Shown: piece by piece, positions 1-13,900 of the stretch | Position numbering within the stretch: the stretch's first letter is position 1 | Layout of the letters: each line of letters begins with the position of its first letter | NCBI RefSeq assembly: GCF_022965805.1 | Contig: NC_133102.1 | Location: 4,596,885 to 4,660,884, forward strand | Length of the DNA: 64,000 nucleotides | From: Primulina eburnea | Taxonomy: Eukaryota > Streptophyta > Magnoliopsida > Lamiales > Gesneriaceae | Direction of reading: 5' to 3' | Position numbers and translations under genes: made by a program | The notes under the pieces: generated by a model | The model's database searches: none | What the model saw: only the letters and a program-made list of their open reading frames with translations | Told to the model about the DNA's origin: nothing

Positions 1-2068
1 AACTAGTTATTTAAGGTGCGTCATAGACATTATATGCATACAAATGAGGGGTATTGTTTGCCACCATAGCAGTAAAAGCTCTAAAGTTTAAAAGAGCTAG
101 GTTGCTACGTACACTAAAGAAATATAATTATCTCTACTCATTGACCCCAAAATCCCATATTTTTTCAAGGCAAAAAAGAGAGGCGCAATCCGTGAATAAG
201 GCGTGCATAGCTACATATAGGCCATGAATTTTCAAAAACAAAACATTGTCCCCATGTCTTGGATTGTATCCTAATTTCACATGATAAACAATAACCCAAA
301 ATTATTGACGACACACTACTCTCGTGCAGGTAGGGATATATTGGACAGAGTGGTAGTTAATAATTTGGAGCCTTCATTTTTTATTCTTGTATAAAAAATC
401 AAACTTAAATATTTTTTCGGTTGAAGTGCCCATTTCATAATCTAAATTTCAATATAGTAAGTAACGGTTCCTATTTCCCAAACCTAATCCTCTCCTAGTT
501 TTTCCAACTTTCAAAGCTCTCAGTAGGAGGCCCCTTTCGAAAATGCAGCAACTGAATACACCCAGGCCACTCAAGCTACCACCTCCATACACATCACTGT
601 CCGCCACATTAGTGAAAGCTATCGAGGCACCACCAAAATCAAGTTAGTAACCACTGAAACCCTAATGGCACCAGCCACTTCCAAATTTTATTCAAGCATA
701 AATCTCATGTTGGAGAACCAACAACAGGCTTTAACTTATAATCCTTCCCAATCTCACACGGCAGCACATTAGTTCCAGCCTCCGATAGTCAGAACCAAAC
801 CCACCGAAACTATAGTCAACTCATCACAACCAAAGACTCAACTTTATCAAAAACATTCGTCAAACTCAAACTCCTCAGTCCCGCGATTAAAGAGAAAAAC
901 CTTTAGTCTACCAAACAATATAGTGCGAGTGTTTATACAGAGAACTTACAGAGAATGGATTAACTTCTTCCTCATCAAAAGGATTGGGATCGTAACGGCC
1001 GGCCATCTGATTGACTCAGTTGAACTTAAATTTGATTGCGGAGACTATAAACAGAGATTTGAGGGTTTCTCTTCTTATTTTCCACTGATAATTGTAAGAT
1101 TTGAGGGTTTTCAGATCTAAGAGAAATGAGACCACCAAAAAACACAAAGAAACAAAGCGATGAGCTTGAAATTTTTTAAGACAAAACGGATTCCAATGAC
1201 TGATGCAGAAATATTCTCTCTGAATCCTGATATATATAGAATCATATTTAAACATTGTCTTGTGTGACCTTAGATTAGAGACGGTTTTCTTGCATCCTTG
1301 CACGTCAAAATATAGTATTCTAAAAACAAATGTTAAGTACACTTCCGAGTAAAAACTTAAGAAGAGTATATTATTTTGATTTTTTGAAAAAAAAATGCAC
1401 ATATTGAGACAGGATATATCCGATATATTTATAATGAAAAATAATATTTTGACATAAAAAAATGTTAGATTAGTCGGATCGGAAATTCGTCTCACAAAAC
1501 TTATACCTGAGACGATAAGAGTTTTGTTTTGTTTTTAAAAAATTTAATTATATATTATTTATTACAGTATATCTTCATTTTGTAAGTCTCACGATATTTT
1601 CTGCATTTAACTCATGTTCTTAAGTTTTAAAAAATATCACTCTTCTCGGAGGTATATCTGATAATCAAATGGATTAGTAACTCAATCCAATAAACATGTT
1701 TCACTTCAGTTCCCTCTTCCGATCATCTTATTGCTGATCGAGAATCGGTTCAAATTCGTTCCCAATAATATATTCAGTATAAAATTTTAATAATATGTTA
1801 CATAAATTAATCACTAAAAGATAATATGATGTGATATAAATATAAATATAAAATATATACATGTTAGAATATGATAAGTTTGTTTTTCAAACAAAGATGA
1901 AAAACCTAATTTCGAAAGGTTGTACACTGATATTGAAACCTAGTGATTCTTGCATGCTATGTGTGCGTGTAATCAATTTAATATAGATGAAAATTTTATT
2001 TTTATACAAATATATTTTGTGGGTATAACCTTTTTTATCAAAAATTTTTTATGTATTTTTTGCTATAG
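1..2068. other. intergenic, no gene recognised
   Basis: AT-rich sequence. The short open frames at 923-1120 (+) and 1016-1495 (-) have no recognisable domain and no splice context. A compositionally different, C-rich patch at about 540-900 could be a decayed coding remnant, but its frames are broken by stops and I cannot name it. Confidence 0.5.
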
Positions 2069-2292
2069 TATTAAGATTAAAATTTGAACCTAACTCAAAA
2101 AACAAGTGATCATAATCCATATATACAACTTTCAGAAACTCTATCCAGCCGATGTGATATATCTTAACATATCATTTCACGCCCAGGAATGAACAACTAT
2201 AACGTGTCATGAACAACTATAACGTGAAGATATTAACGAATGACTCAACTATAAACAGTCCAACACATAACGATGGATATGAACTCTGAACA
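2069..2292 (-). mobile_element. decayed TRIM-like fragment
   Basis: The stretch resembles the TRIM at 47700-48066. It shares TTAAGATT followed by GAACCTAACTC, then CCATATATAC, a CACGCCCAGGAATGAAC block, CAGTCCAACACATAACG and a final GAACTCTGA where the better copy has the primer-binding complement GCTCTGATACCA. It is diverged and lacks a second terminal repeat. Orientation is taken from the better copy. Confidence 0.5.
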
Positions 2293-2659
2293 ATCAAACC
2301 AAAATAAATTACAAACTTGATTATTAGTTCTCCTAAATATTACACTAAAACAAAAGAAATTATATGGAAAAAAAACTCTCAACATTATTTTATATTTAAT
2401 TTAAGCCTAACATTTGAAAATCAGGATCGTACACTAACATGAATGAAGTAATCATATAATTAAAAAGAAGATGACCATTAAAAGAATAAAATAATTAAGT
2501 GGGATTTATTCAACGTTTGCCTAACAAAATACAAAAATTATGAGGTTTAAACTGCTTAATTGTAGCCCGCCATGACAAATGAGAATCTAATTTCTAATTT
2601 GAATCTTGGGCCACATTAAGAATCCTATGTTTAAACCTTTGATTTTTTCAAAATGAATT

Positions 2660-5600
2660 TTATGATTTCAAAGGTTTATTTTTTCGGCTGCGTCTCCGGG
2701 TGGAAGTAAATGGATCCACCCATTTCTTGTCCTCCTTCACAGCTTCTTCCCACCTCTCCTTAAATCTTTGAAGTTCTATAGTCGACTGCCTCCGAATCTG
2801 CACGACGACCCCATTTTGAAGCTATAATTATATATTTAAAATCCAAAGAATCACTGTGATATATAGTTTCCACAAAAAATAGCTAAAATTCCAAGAAATC
2901 AGTAAAATTCAAAGCAGAAATAGAGTTGCATCGCGCATCTCTCACCTCTGATCTAATGTCCCCTGCGTGCCTCTGAATGTAAGGCGAGGTGGGTGACAAA
3001 AACAAAACAAAGACCCTCTTAGTACTGAGGATGAAAGAAAGAATCAGGGATTAGAGGCACTGGAAGCTATACCTTTGAGTTCTTTTCCGGATTCAAAACC
3101 TGCACAGATGCAAAAAAAACTTGAACTTGGGGGACTGGAAATGGAGATGAAGGCAACTCATTTCACGGAGAAAGGGCTGATAAAATCGAAAAGTTGATGC
3201 TTAAAGAAATCACCTTTCTCGCTGATGCTCCTCCTAATGTTTGTATACTCTGATGAACTACATATTCGCTATCAACCACTCCAACCTTCGTCGTTCGATC
3301 TCCCTGTGTATATCCAAGTTCATACAATAAAAGACGTTAAGAAAGTCAGATGAACATTTTAAAGATAATTTCGAATTCATCATCTAGTATCAAAGATAAA
3401 ATTACTCGCCTTTCTTTATTCAAACACGAACACACACATTGAGTGCGTGTATGACGAAATCAATAAATATTATATATCATTTCTTTTTTTAAAATTACAA
3501 TATGAAAAGATCGTTCATATGTAAAAGTAGTTAATTATTTTTTAACAAATATAAGAAACCAACCTCACTCGGTTGTGAACGTTGAAAGTTACTTTTCAAA
3601 ATTTGTAATTAAAATATGCCAACATCATGGGTGAAATAGTGGGAAAGTTGTATGAAAATTGCGGTAACATTGTGATTTAAATCGTTTAATTATGCACTAA
3701 CTCAAGTCTACGTTTTGATAACTAAATCACAAGGCAGCCAAGGAATAGTGGGGAAAATTGACCCCAAAGGTTGGTCCAACTCAAAAAGTACAGGAATCAA
3801 ACATATGTCATTATATTTTATATCAAGTATACAAACGAGCACCCATCGTTGTATAAAAAAATATATAATGGTAATAATCGATGCGAGTATAGATATTGTA
3901 TTCTATCGAATACGATATGGATATGGCAAATTTTGAAAATATAAGACAAACAGATAAAGATAATATACAACAATTATTAAAAAATATATAAATATTATAT
4001 ATATTTATATAAATTTAGTATTAAAACTGGTAGTATACACATATTTATATTTACGTTTGCGTCTTATCCGTATCCGTGTCCTAAACTTTTGGAAAAAAAT
4101 TGAAGAGTATCCATGCTTTCAAATATTCAAAAATATAGCATGTTGCTACCCAATAGAAATATTTTGAGGGAGCTAAAGGGTATTCTTCAACAGGAACACA
4201 AAAATGCACAAGAGATTCTATGGAAGAAGCATAAAGAAGTTTTACCTGGGCACAATAACCAAGTTTCATGTCAATCCCCCATCCATGAACAAGATCATTC
4301 TGGTACCAAGTGAAAACTTAGTCTTAGATTATGTAAACGCAAAAGAAATATCTTTGTATGTTGGAAACTCAAACAGATATGCAATTACAATCTCCGTTCG
4401 ATAATGCAATGCAAAAGTTCATAAGAGGGTCTGCAATCAAGAGACGCAACAGGTGACCACAAGATCGTAAAACAACCAAACTTTAAAAAATCAATAAAAC
4501 CACCCATAGTTTGGTTCTCTTTTCTTGTTTGCCTTTAGCTATGGATATTGAAGGAACTACAAGAAGTCACAGAGTTTTGTACAGTTGTTCAGAGAAAAGC
4601 ATAAAAAAGAACCTGTATCAAATGCCAGGCGCAATGCCATGCTGTTCTTGAAAACACAGGAGCCATTCCTTCAACAAATCTGAAAATTTGAGACTATCAG
4701 CATACAAAATATCCGTAACAGCAACAGCTCTGCCTTTTCTCATGGTTTTTTTTTTGTTCAAGTTGCATGTTTGACGACATTATATTGGACATTTTTAAGC
4801 GCGCGTCCCACAAAAAAATTACCGAGCATTTATAGACAGTGCTACGGGAGAGTAAGCAAGCAGGATAAATAAAAATTAATTCCATTGAGGATTGTGTACG
4901 AAAAGATGGTGCCTACCCAGTACAAGGCGGTCCCTCACTATCATCTGAACACTTGTGACTGCCCCGATCAACATATATTCTCCTGCCATATTGAAATACG
5001 TAGGTATTAAAAATCTACAGCCAGATTCCATATCACATAAATACTGAACAAAACTCACCGGTGAAATTTTTTCATCTTTTTCCTTATTGTAATCCTATGA
5101 TGTATGCCTGTAGAATTTGGGTCCAAAGCTGGCTGTGATATCTCCAATCCTACGGATTTCACAATTTCCAGGTACCTAATAAGTTAAAAAATAAAGGGGA
5201 AAAAGAATACTGATATAAGATTTAAGCATCAATAAAAATGCAAAAGGTCTCCGTATCTGGAAGTTGAAACTAAGACTCTATAATATGACCATCAAGATGG
5301 AAGATGGTGCATGTGATAAACATCATGCTGGTTCAAAAGGAAAAGTGCATTACTTGCTTTTATTAAAGAAGAAGTTAGATCAGTTCTCATTTTGATAGAG
5401 ACACTGTACTTTCAATTTAACATTGATCGTTTCAAAATGAATTATGTTTGAAAATTTAAATGCGAGGAAAAGTAGTATAAATGCCATTTGACAACCTTAA
5501 TTCCTCTAAAAAAATAGATTATTCATAAGTTGGGAGCTTTAACTGCAATGAAAATTATTTAGTTCAAAATTTTGGATAAAATAATAAAATAAAAAGTTAA

Positions 5601-7023
5601 ATTTGTGATGCATCTACCTTCCGGGGTCAAAATTCTCTACTCCCAAATCTTCATCCCAGAGAAATATGAAATCATATATAAACACCACATCCGGGTGTAA
5701 AAAACGTTTTGCAAACCACCTGTCCGTGAAAAAACTACCAATATTAATAAAAAACATACCAAAATTCGATTAAGATGCAGTAAATAAACCATCTTTGTCA
5801 GTGAAACAAACCGTGACTTTGTGAGTCCGGAGACAACTTAGTAGTGAAATCTTTATAGACATCCAACTCAATCTATCCTTGTATTCAATTAAGTTATTGT
5901 CAACTTAAATGGGCTTTTAATAAACAATCCCTGATATGATGGCAAATCCCATAGCCACGACCATATATCCTTCTTGAATCATGTACTTAAATGCTATGAA
6001 GAATTTCCATTCAGAACAGCAAAGGATTACCATTTTGTTTGGTTATGAGCGACTACATGTATGGCTTCCCTACTCCATTCCAAGTCCCACCACCCGTCCA
6101 AGTTGCCATCGTAATGGAACAAAATAATTGTAAAATTCTTCGAAAGAAACTGAATTCAAAGTAGAATAGGCAACAAAAGAAGTAAAAATCGTATAGTAAG
6201 TGATCAAATTTATCATACACAAACATACATTTACTAATTTACTAGTACCTTTTGAACAATTGTATTGACGTTTTGTTTTTGTCTGACACCCACTGCCATT
6301 GCCAGCAAATTATGATAGTTTGTAAAATTGACCTGAAGATTAAGAGGGACATGTTCGTTAGAGTCTATAATCACCACTTCCCGAACCACCACCTAATCCA
6401 TCTGAGTGTGCATTTCATATGCCATGAAATATCAGATGAATCAAAATATGGCCATCAAACAATAGATCCCCAAGCAAAGAACAAAAATTGGCCTAGAGAT
6501 GATACAGAAATCCATAATAAATTTTACCTTAGATTTGTGACTGATTGTTCTCCATAGAGGCTTTAACTCTAGGTCTGACCTTGATTCAATGATACCTTGA
6601 GGCAAATTATTCAAACTTTTGGTAACCACACCAATGTCCTACATCAAAGTATTAACACCACCTCAGTACGGCAACAGTAACAAATGCCTTAGCAAAGAAT
6701 GATAGAATATAAATGTGGATAATCACCTTTAACATAGAGAAACGATGTAATTTTGACTCCATCTGACAAAAACAATAGTAAGAATCTATTTGGACAAGGA
6801 CTTCCAATAAAATTTTCAATTAAATCGAGTTTTCTATTTATAGTACTCACTATGATTCACATTCATACATGACAACTAAAAACAAGAAAATTGTGCTACA
6901 CACCTGCACGTGTTGATACTGATAATTTGTGGCCCTATAGAGTAAGAACAGCATTACTAAACAGAAAGCTCCAAGGAATGGTAGCTGTTTCATCTTCGTG
7001 CCACTCACTCTCTGCAGTCCCAT
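2660..7023 (-). CDS. DUF707 family protein, predicted type II membrane protein (14 exons)
   Basis: Fourteen coding exons can be joined in phase: 7023-6904, 6762-6727, 6638-6528, 6332-6249, 6149-6031, 5719-5618, 5175-5059, 4982-4917, 4679-4613, 4299-4246, 3303-3214, 3099-3073, 2972-2946 and 2797-2660, giving 385 residues. The start is the ATG at 7023; a hydrophobic segment (about residues 14-29, LPFLGAFCLVMLFLLY) predicts a signal anchor. Plant DUF707 hallmarks follow in order: SRSDLELKPLW, NFTIILFHYDG, WFAKRFLHPDVV, FLWDEDLGVENFDPGRY, ISQPALDP, HGWGIDMKLGYCAQGDR and GVVDSEYVVHQSIQTLGG. The basic tail ends RRRSRKNKPLKS. Annotation pipelines call this family 'lysine ketoglutarate reductase trans-splicing related', but no biochemical role is visible. 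The FLWDEDLG motif and topology are compatible with a lumenal glycosyltransferase-like fold, which is inference. The reading frame is intact and all splice sites used are GT-AG. Confidence 0.92.
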
Positions 7024-8530
7024 TTACAAGTAATGGGTTATTAATTCAATAGATGATACTGATTTTAAAAAGGTACAGATATTAAGTGGCTCAAAATTTA
7101 AAAAGCGCAAGAATAAATTCTAGCATTTAGTTTATCAGAATTTTGAAATTTAAAAAAAAAGCGATTCAGCCTGCTACCATGTCAAACAAGAAATGCAATT
7201 TCTTCAATAGCCATCTTCGTAGCTCGGATGCCTTCATAGGGAACTATGGATCTTGTCACATCACAACTGAAATTAGTGAAAGTATATCAGATAGCCAACC
7301 AGTTGCACACAACTCAGAAAAAGGACAACTAGAAGCCACCGAGTTCTAACAAATTCGCCTTTTTTATTTCTAACCATATATTGGCTCAAAATTCAAATTC
7401 ATATGGATATTTGAAAAAGGTCATTAGGGACAGATTAAAAGCTTCAACATCTCTATTCCAATCCACCCTAGTTCAAATACGCAGTAGAATTTTGGATACG
7501 CATCACAAGAAATCAACTTAAAACATGTATTTAATCCTACCATGCAAACTCCATATGTTTTTCCAAAACACAATTCAAAAAATATGATTAAATGGGACTT
7601 GAATTGTGACATGCAGGTCTCATGAAGAGCTCCTAGAGCCTTTTCATTTTCTTCACGTATTGTTTTCGAACGGACTAATTGCACACAAAATAAGTACTAG
7701 ATATCGCAGACAGTGCACATGATGTTCATGAATGATTTAAAGTCAGTAAATTGTGCATCATATTTTCACCATCACCCCAAACCCAGAACCCGAATAAAAT
7801 AATAATTTTTGAAGAAACTAAGTTCAGATGTGAAGAAGAACATAGTCTGCAATCTCCAATCAATAAACGAGAAAACTGAACTAGGTAACATTTTGAATAA
7901 TAAATTGAAGGGTGACAATTCATATTTATTTTGATTTTCTTTAAATTTATATTAAATGAAATCACCACAACTTTGCCGTTAAAGAACCGTTTCATTTCCT
8001 GAACTTTCTATCTTTAAATGAACTCCACAAACCATTAATCACACAGACAGTTTCAAGAAATACAGAACAAGAAAAAGACTTTTAGAGAAAGAAATGAAAA
8101 CGCGTACCTTCAACCCACAGATTCGACTATTACTATTATAATTAATGAAAAAACAGCAAGTGGTCGAATCCCAGATGAAAATACAGCTCCATTCAAGTAT
8201 CCATCGTATCGTTTCTGAATTGAACGAACACTAAATGTAATAGTTAATATTAATCTCAAGAGAAGTGAAGATACAGATAATTCTTGAGCGTAACTGCGTG
8301 TTTAAATGTGTGGGGAAAAAAAAGACTCGACAAAGGCGAGCTGGGATAAGAATCGCCACGTATAAAGCGCAGAGAGCACAACTCTCCTGTCCAACTATAA
8401 ATCGAGAATCTTTTTTTTTCGAGACCCAAAAGTTCAGATTCTCTCGTGTTGGGCTGTATTCGGATAGAGAGATGATATCTTTACATATAGGAGTGAAAAA
8501 AAACAATATCATTTATAAATATGTTGAAAA
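7024..8530. other. upstream region of the DUF707 gene
   Basis: No coding exon is supportable here. The region should hold the promoter and 5' leader of the minus-strand DUF707 gene, possibly with a leader intron. Pyrimidine- and GAGA-rich sequence at 8310-8480 would suit a promoter or leader, but no transcription start can be fixed. Confidence 0.4.
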
Positions 8531-8806
8531 TGTTGAAATAATATATTTTAATATGGAAAAGTAATAGTTGAATATTTGAATGTTGAAAATAAGAGTTGTA
8601 AAGTTAGAAATTTGTGTGTGATGATGTAGGTAATGATAGTATTTTATTTTTGGATTATGTGTAATGAAACTCTATAAATAGATCTCTCATTTGTGAAGAA
8701 AATCACAATTGAGTAGAGAGAAAAATATTATAAAGTGTGTAGTTTGGTAAATTTTGAGAGTTTGAGATTTTTACTTTTTACCATAAATTTTTATTTTTTC
8801 ACAACA
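8531..8806 (+). repeat. copia 5' LTR
   Basis: This 276-bp direct repeat matches 14570-14844. It contains a TATA box, TATAAATA at 8673-8680, in a suitable place for the element's own promoter. Confidence 0.95.
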
Positions 8807-8822
8807 CGTTATCAGCACGAAG
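8807..8822 (+). promoter_or_regulatory. copia primer-binding site (probable)
   Basis: The sequence starting CGTTATCAGCACGA lies directly after the 5' LTR. It shares the TATCAG core of the initiator-methionine tRNA primer site, but the match is partial, so the tRNA primer is not certain. Confidence 0.55.
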
Positions 8823-8874
8823 CTCCAAAAGTCCTACATACTATTCCAAGCTCCAAACAGAAGAAAAAGGTAAC

Positions 8875-9265
8875 AAAAGTAATAATATTTATTTTACTGT
8901 TATTTATTTATTGTGTATTTATTTAATATACAATATAATGTTATTATTAGAAATAATAAAAATAAATTTTTCATAAAACTTGTTATAAATCTTGGGAGGA
9001 TGTTAAGACGACATCCCACACTCCCGGTAAGGGATACGACAAGTATAAAAGCCTATACGGTTTTTAAACAAAAAGTAATAATATTTATTTTACTGTTATT
9101 TATTTATTGTGTATTTATTTAATATACAATATAATGTTATTATTAGAAATAATAAAAATAAATTTTTCATAAACTTGTTATAAATCCTGGGAGGATGTTA
9201 AGACGACATCCCACACTCCCGGTAAGGGATACGACAAGTATAAAAGCCTATAAGGTTTATAAACA
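8875..9265 (+). repeat. 196-bp tandem duplication in the copia leader
   Basis: Two copies (8875-9070 and 9071-9265) are almost identical. Each holds the block GGGAGGATGTTAAGACGACA and the block CGGTAAGGGATACGACAAG. The pair sits between the primer site and gag in the untranslated leader, so it duplicates any structural or packaging element there. Confidence 0.9.
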
Positions 9266-9712
9266 AAATAAATTATGACACTCATTATAATATTATGATA
9301 TGATATACATAATTATTTAAACATGTCTAATATTATATACATCATATTATTACCATAAAATTATACAAATACATACATTTATTTTTTGTACACCAACGGT
9401 CATAAACGGTAACAAACGGCTAGTTTTTGCACTATAAATATCATCTCACAAACACATTCAATCACTCCAACTTTCTCTTCTTCTCTAAAAATTATTCATC
9501 ATCAAATTTTTCGAAGAAAAAAGAAGATGGCTTTCTCAAGGATATTTTTAATTATTTTGGTTATCATACTCACGAGTCTTGTATTTATCGGAGAATATCC
9601 TCCTCGTGCGTTTTCTTTATTTTTACAAATACTTGTACTTGTTGTTTATCCGTTACTTTGTATTGCAATATTTATTAACTAATAAAATGCATCGTAATTT
9701 TTTAGTACCACC

Positions 9713-10808
9713 ATGTCAAATTTAACAAAGCTCGAATTTATTGCGCTCGACATCACGGGAAAGAATTATATGCCATGGACTCTAGATGTAGAAATGCATC
9801 TTGAGTCATTGGGTCTAAGCGAGACCATTAAAGAAAATGGCATATGCACGTCACAAGAAAAGGCAAGAGCCATGATATTTTTGCGTCGACATCTCGACGA
9901 TGGATTGAAATGTGAATATCTGACTGAAAAAAATCTCATGGCTTTGTGGAAGGGATTAAAAGAAAGATTTGAACATATAAGGGAAGTTATACTTCCGACC
10001 GCCCGGGATGAATGGAACACACTGAGATTCCAAGATTTTAAAAAGTCAGTGATTACAATTCGGCGATGTATAGAATAATCTCGCAATTAAAATTTTGTGG
10101 ACATGAGGTCACAGAATCTGAGATGCTTGAAAAAACATTTTCCACATTTCATGCATCAAATATTACTCTACAGCAACAATATAGAGTACGTGGATTTGCG
10201 AGATATTCTGAGCTCATCGCCTGTCTTCTTGTGGCGGAAAAGAACAACGAGCTATTAATGAGAAATCATCAGTCCCGACCCACTGGATCAACAGCATTTT
10301 CAGAAGTAAATGCTGTAAGTAAAAATGAATTTATACCTGGAAACCAAAATCAATTTCAAAGACAAGGTTTTGGTCGAGGTCGAGGTCGAGGTCGTGGACG
10401 CGGCCGTGGTTATGAAAATAATAGAGATAGTTATAACTCATCTCAAAAGAACGTCCCAACCATCCACAGAAAAGACATCATAAGAATACAAGTGTTAATG
10501 AGAATCACTCAAAAATATATGAAAGTTCTTGTTACAGATGTGGTACTCCAGGACATTGGTCCAAAGTTTGTCGAGCCCCTGAGCACCTTTGTAAACTTTA
10601 TAAAGAATCATTAAAGGGGAAAGAAAAGGAGACCAACTTCACTGAACGCAGTGACCGTTTGAGTGATTCAACTCATCTTGATGCTGGTGATTTTATGAAT
10701 GATTTCTCTGAGAATGATCAACATGTTGGTGGGATAGAAATGAACAATTTTGATGCTGCAGATTTTCTCAATGATTTTTCTGAAAAAGAACAATATAGTG
10801 GTAGAATA
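9713..10808 (+). pseudogene. copia gag, two frameshifts
   Basis: The frame opens with MSNLTKLEFIALDITGKNY, the N-terminus of plant copia Gag (UBN2/DUF4219-like). It runs to a stop at 10078. The rest of the capsid region (MYRIISQLKFCGHEVTESEM) continues in a second frame from about 10052 and leads into an Arg-Gly-rich stretch (10360-10410). A second shift near 10455-10475 precedes the zinc knuckle CYRCGTPGHWSKVC (CX2CX4HX4C, about 10534-10575), after which the frame ends with SGRI and a stop at about 10809-10811. Each shift is a small indel; otherwise the protein is recognisable throughout. It would form the virus-like particle core in the cytoplasm. Confidence 0.85.
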
Positions 10809-10938
10809 TAAATGTACAATAATTTGTTTTTCATGTATTCATATAATAATGTTTTATTGTACAATTATGATATGTGTTATATTTATATATGTATTGTCAG
10901 TAATTTTATTTCATTGCATATTTTTTTGAAGTTCAAAT

Positions 10939-13900
10939 ATGGAAAATGCTATGAGCAAAGCTGAAGTTTGCATACCCGATAGTGGTACAACGCACACTAT
11001 CCTCCGAGATAAAAGATATTTCTTGGAACTAAAACCAACAAAAACAACGGTGAACACAATATCAGGTCCTGTAGACTTGATTAAAGGATATGGTAAATCA
11101 CAATTTTTGTTACCTAATGGTACAAAATTTTTGATCAATGATGCTTTATATTCACCACAATCGAAAAGAAATTTGTTGAGTTTTAATGATATATATTCCC
11201 ATGGGTATGATACTCAAACAATGAATGAAGGGAATGAGAAATATATGTGTCTTATCACATATAAATCAGGAAAGAAATATGTGATTGAAAAACTATCAAT
11301 GCTCCCTACTGGATTGCATTATACACATATAAGTCCCATTGAATCAAACATGGTAGTTGATAATTCCTCGATATTAACCAATTGGCATGATCGATTGGGA
11401 CATCCTGGTTCAACAATGATGCGAAGAATTATAGAAAATACACATGGTCATCCACTGAAAGACCAGAAGATCTTTCAGAATAATAAGTTTCAATGTAAAG
11501 CATGTTCTCTTGGAAAACTTATTATAAGACCATCACCAGTCAAAATCCAAACTGAATCACCAATGTTTCTTGAACGTATTCAGGGTGATATTTGTGGACC
11601 AATCCATCCACCATGTGGACCATTCAGATACTTTATGGTACTGATTGATGCCTCCAGCAGATGGTCACATGTATGTTTATTGTCAACTCGAAATGTTGCA
11701 TTTGCAAGATTACTTGCTCAAATAATAAAATTGAGGAATCAATTTCCCGATTATACAATCAAGAAAATTAGACTTGATAATGCTGGTGAATTTACTTCCC
11801 AGACTTTCAATGATTATTGTATGTCTATGGGAATCATTGTTGAGCATCATGTTGCTCATGTACATACACAGAATGGATTGGCTGAATCATTGATTAAACG
11901 TCTGCAAATGATTGCTAGACCAATGATTATGAAAACAAAGCTTCCTATTTCTATATGGGGACATGCAATTTTACACGCTGCTTCATTAATTCGCATCAGA
12001 CCAAGTGCATATCATAAATGCTCCCCATTGCAGCTTGCATTTGGTAAAGAACCAGACATTTCTCATCTGAGAATTTTTGGATGTATGGTGTATGTGCCTA
12101 TTGCACCACCACAACGAAAGAAAATGGGACCTCAAAGAAAGGTTGGAATTTATATCGGTTATGATAGTCCATCAATCATTCGATATCTTGAACCTCAGAC
12201 AGGAGATGTGTTCACAGCACGTTTTGCTGATTGTCATTTTAATGAGGAAATCTTCCCAATGTTAGGGGGAGAACAAAAACATACCGAAAAAGAAATTACA
12301 TGGTATGTATCATCATTGTTACATCTGGATCCAAGAACAAAACAATGTGAAAAAGATGTACAACAAATTGTACACTTGCAAAGAATAGCAAATCAAATAC
12401 CAGATGCATTTGCAGACACAAAAGGGGTAACTAAATCATATATACATGCTGCAAATGCCCCTGCTCGAATTGAAATTCCAAAGAAACAAATGGAAGATAC
12501 TCATGATGTCATTAAACGCCTGAAGCGTGGAAGGCCAGTCGGTTCCAAGGATAAAAATCCTCGAAAAAGAAAATTCATAGAGAAACATGATGATCACAAA
12601 ATAGAGAATGTTGTTCCTGAAGAAACACATGATGATAAAAATGTTCTGTCAGAACCACAAACTGACGAGAATCATGAAATCTCTATCAATTACATTAATA
12701 CTGGAAAAATATGGAACCGAAAAGATATAGATAAAATTGATGATATATTTTCTTATAATGTGGCAATCGACATCATAAATGATAATGAAGATCATGAACC
12801 AAAATCTTTTGGTGAATGTAAAAATCGGCAGGACTGGATAAAATGGAAAGAAGCCATCCAGGTTGAATTGGATTCGCTAAATAAACGTAATGTTTTTGGA
12901 CCTATAGTCCTTACACCTGAAGGTGTAAAACCTGTTGGATACAAATGGGTTTTTATTCGAAAGCGAAATGAGAAAAATGAAATAGTAAGATATAAAGCTC
13001 GACTTGTTGCACAAGGTTTTTCTCAAAGGCCTGGAATTGATTATGAAGAAACGTATTCTCCTGTGATGGATGCAATTACGTTTCGGTATTTGATTAGCTT
13101 GGCGGTATCTGAAAATTTAGAAATGCGTCTTATGGATGTTGTTACAGCTTACTTATATGGATCACTTGATAGTAATATATATATATGAAAATCCCTGAAG
13201 GATTTAAGATGCCTGAAGCACAAAGTTCAAAACCCAGGGAATGTTATTCTGTGAAATTACAAAGATCATTATATGGGTTAAAGCAATCAGGTCGAATGTG
13301 GTATAATCGACTAAGTGATCACTTGATGAAAAAGGGATATGTAAATAATTCAATATGCCCTTGTGTTTTCATTAAGAAAACAACATCTGGATGCGTAATT
13401 ATTGCTGTATATGTTGATGATTTAAACATCATTGGAACGAATAAGGAAATTCAAGAAGTTGTGTCATACTTGAAGGAAGAATTTGAAATGAAGGATCTTG
13501 GAAAAACCAAGTATTGTCTGGGTTTACAAATTGAACAAAAAGAATGTGGAATGTTTGTTCACCAGACAAATTATACAGAAAAGATCCTTAAACGTTTTAA
13601 TATGGATAAAGCAAATCCTTTAAGTACTCCAATGGTTGTTAGATCATTAAACATAGAAAAGGATCCATTCCGTCCATGTGAAGATGATGAAGATATTCTT
13701 GGTCCAGAAGTACCATATCTAAGTGCCATCGGTGCCCTTATGTACCTTACAAATTGTACAAGGCCTGATATATCTTTTGCCGTGAATCTGTTGGCAAGAT
13801 TTAGCTCATATCCAACAAAGAGACACTGGAACGGAATTAAACATATATTCCGTTATCTACGAGGAACGACAGACTTGGGACTTTTGTATTCAAAAGATGC

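Noticed and set aside
1016..1495. 159-residue open frame on the minus strand
   Set aside because: It is rich in Phe, Ile and Lys as expected from AT-rich DNA, with no domain and no neighbouring exons.
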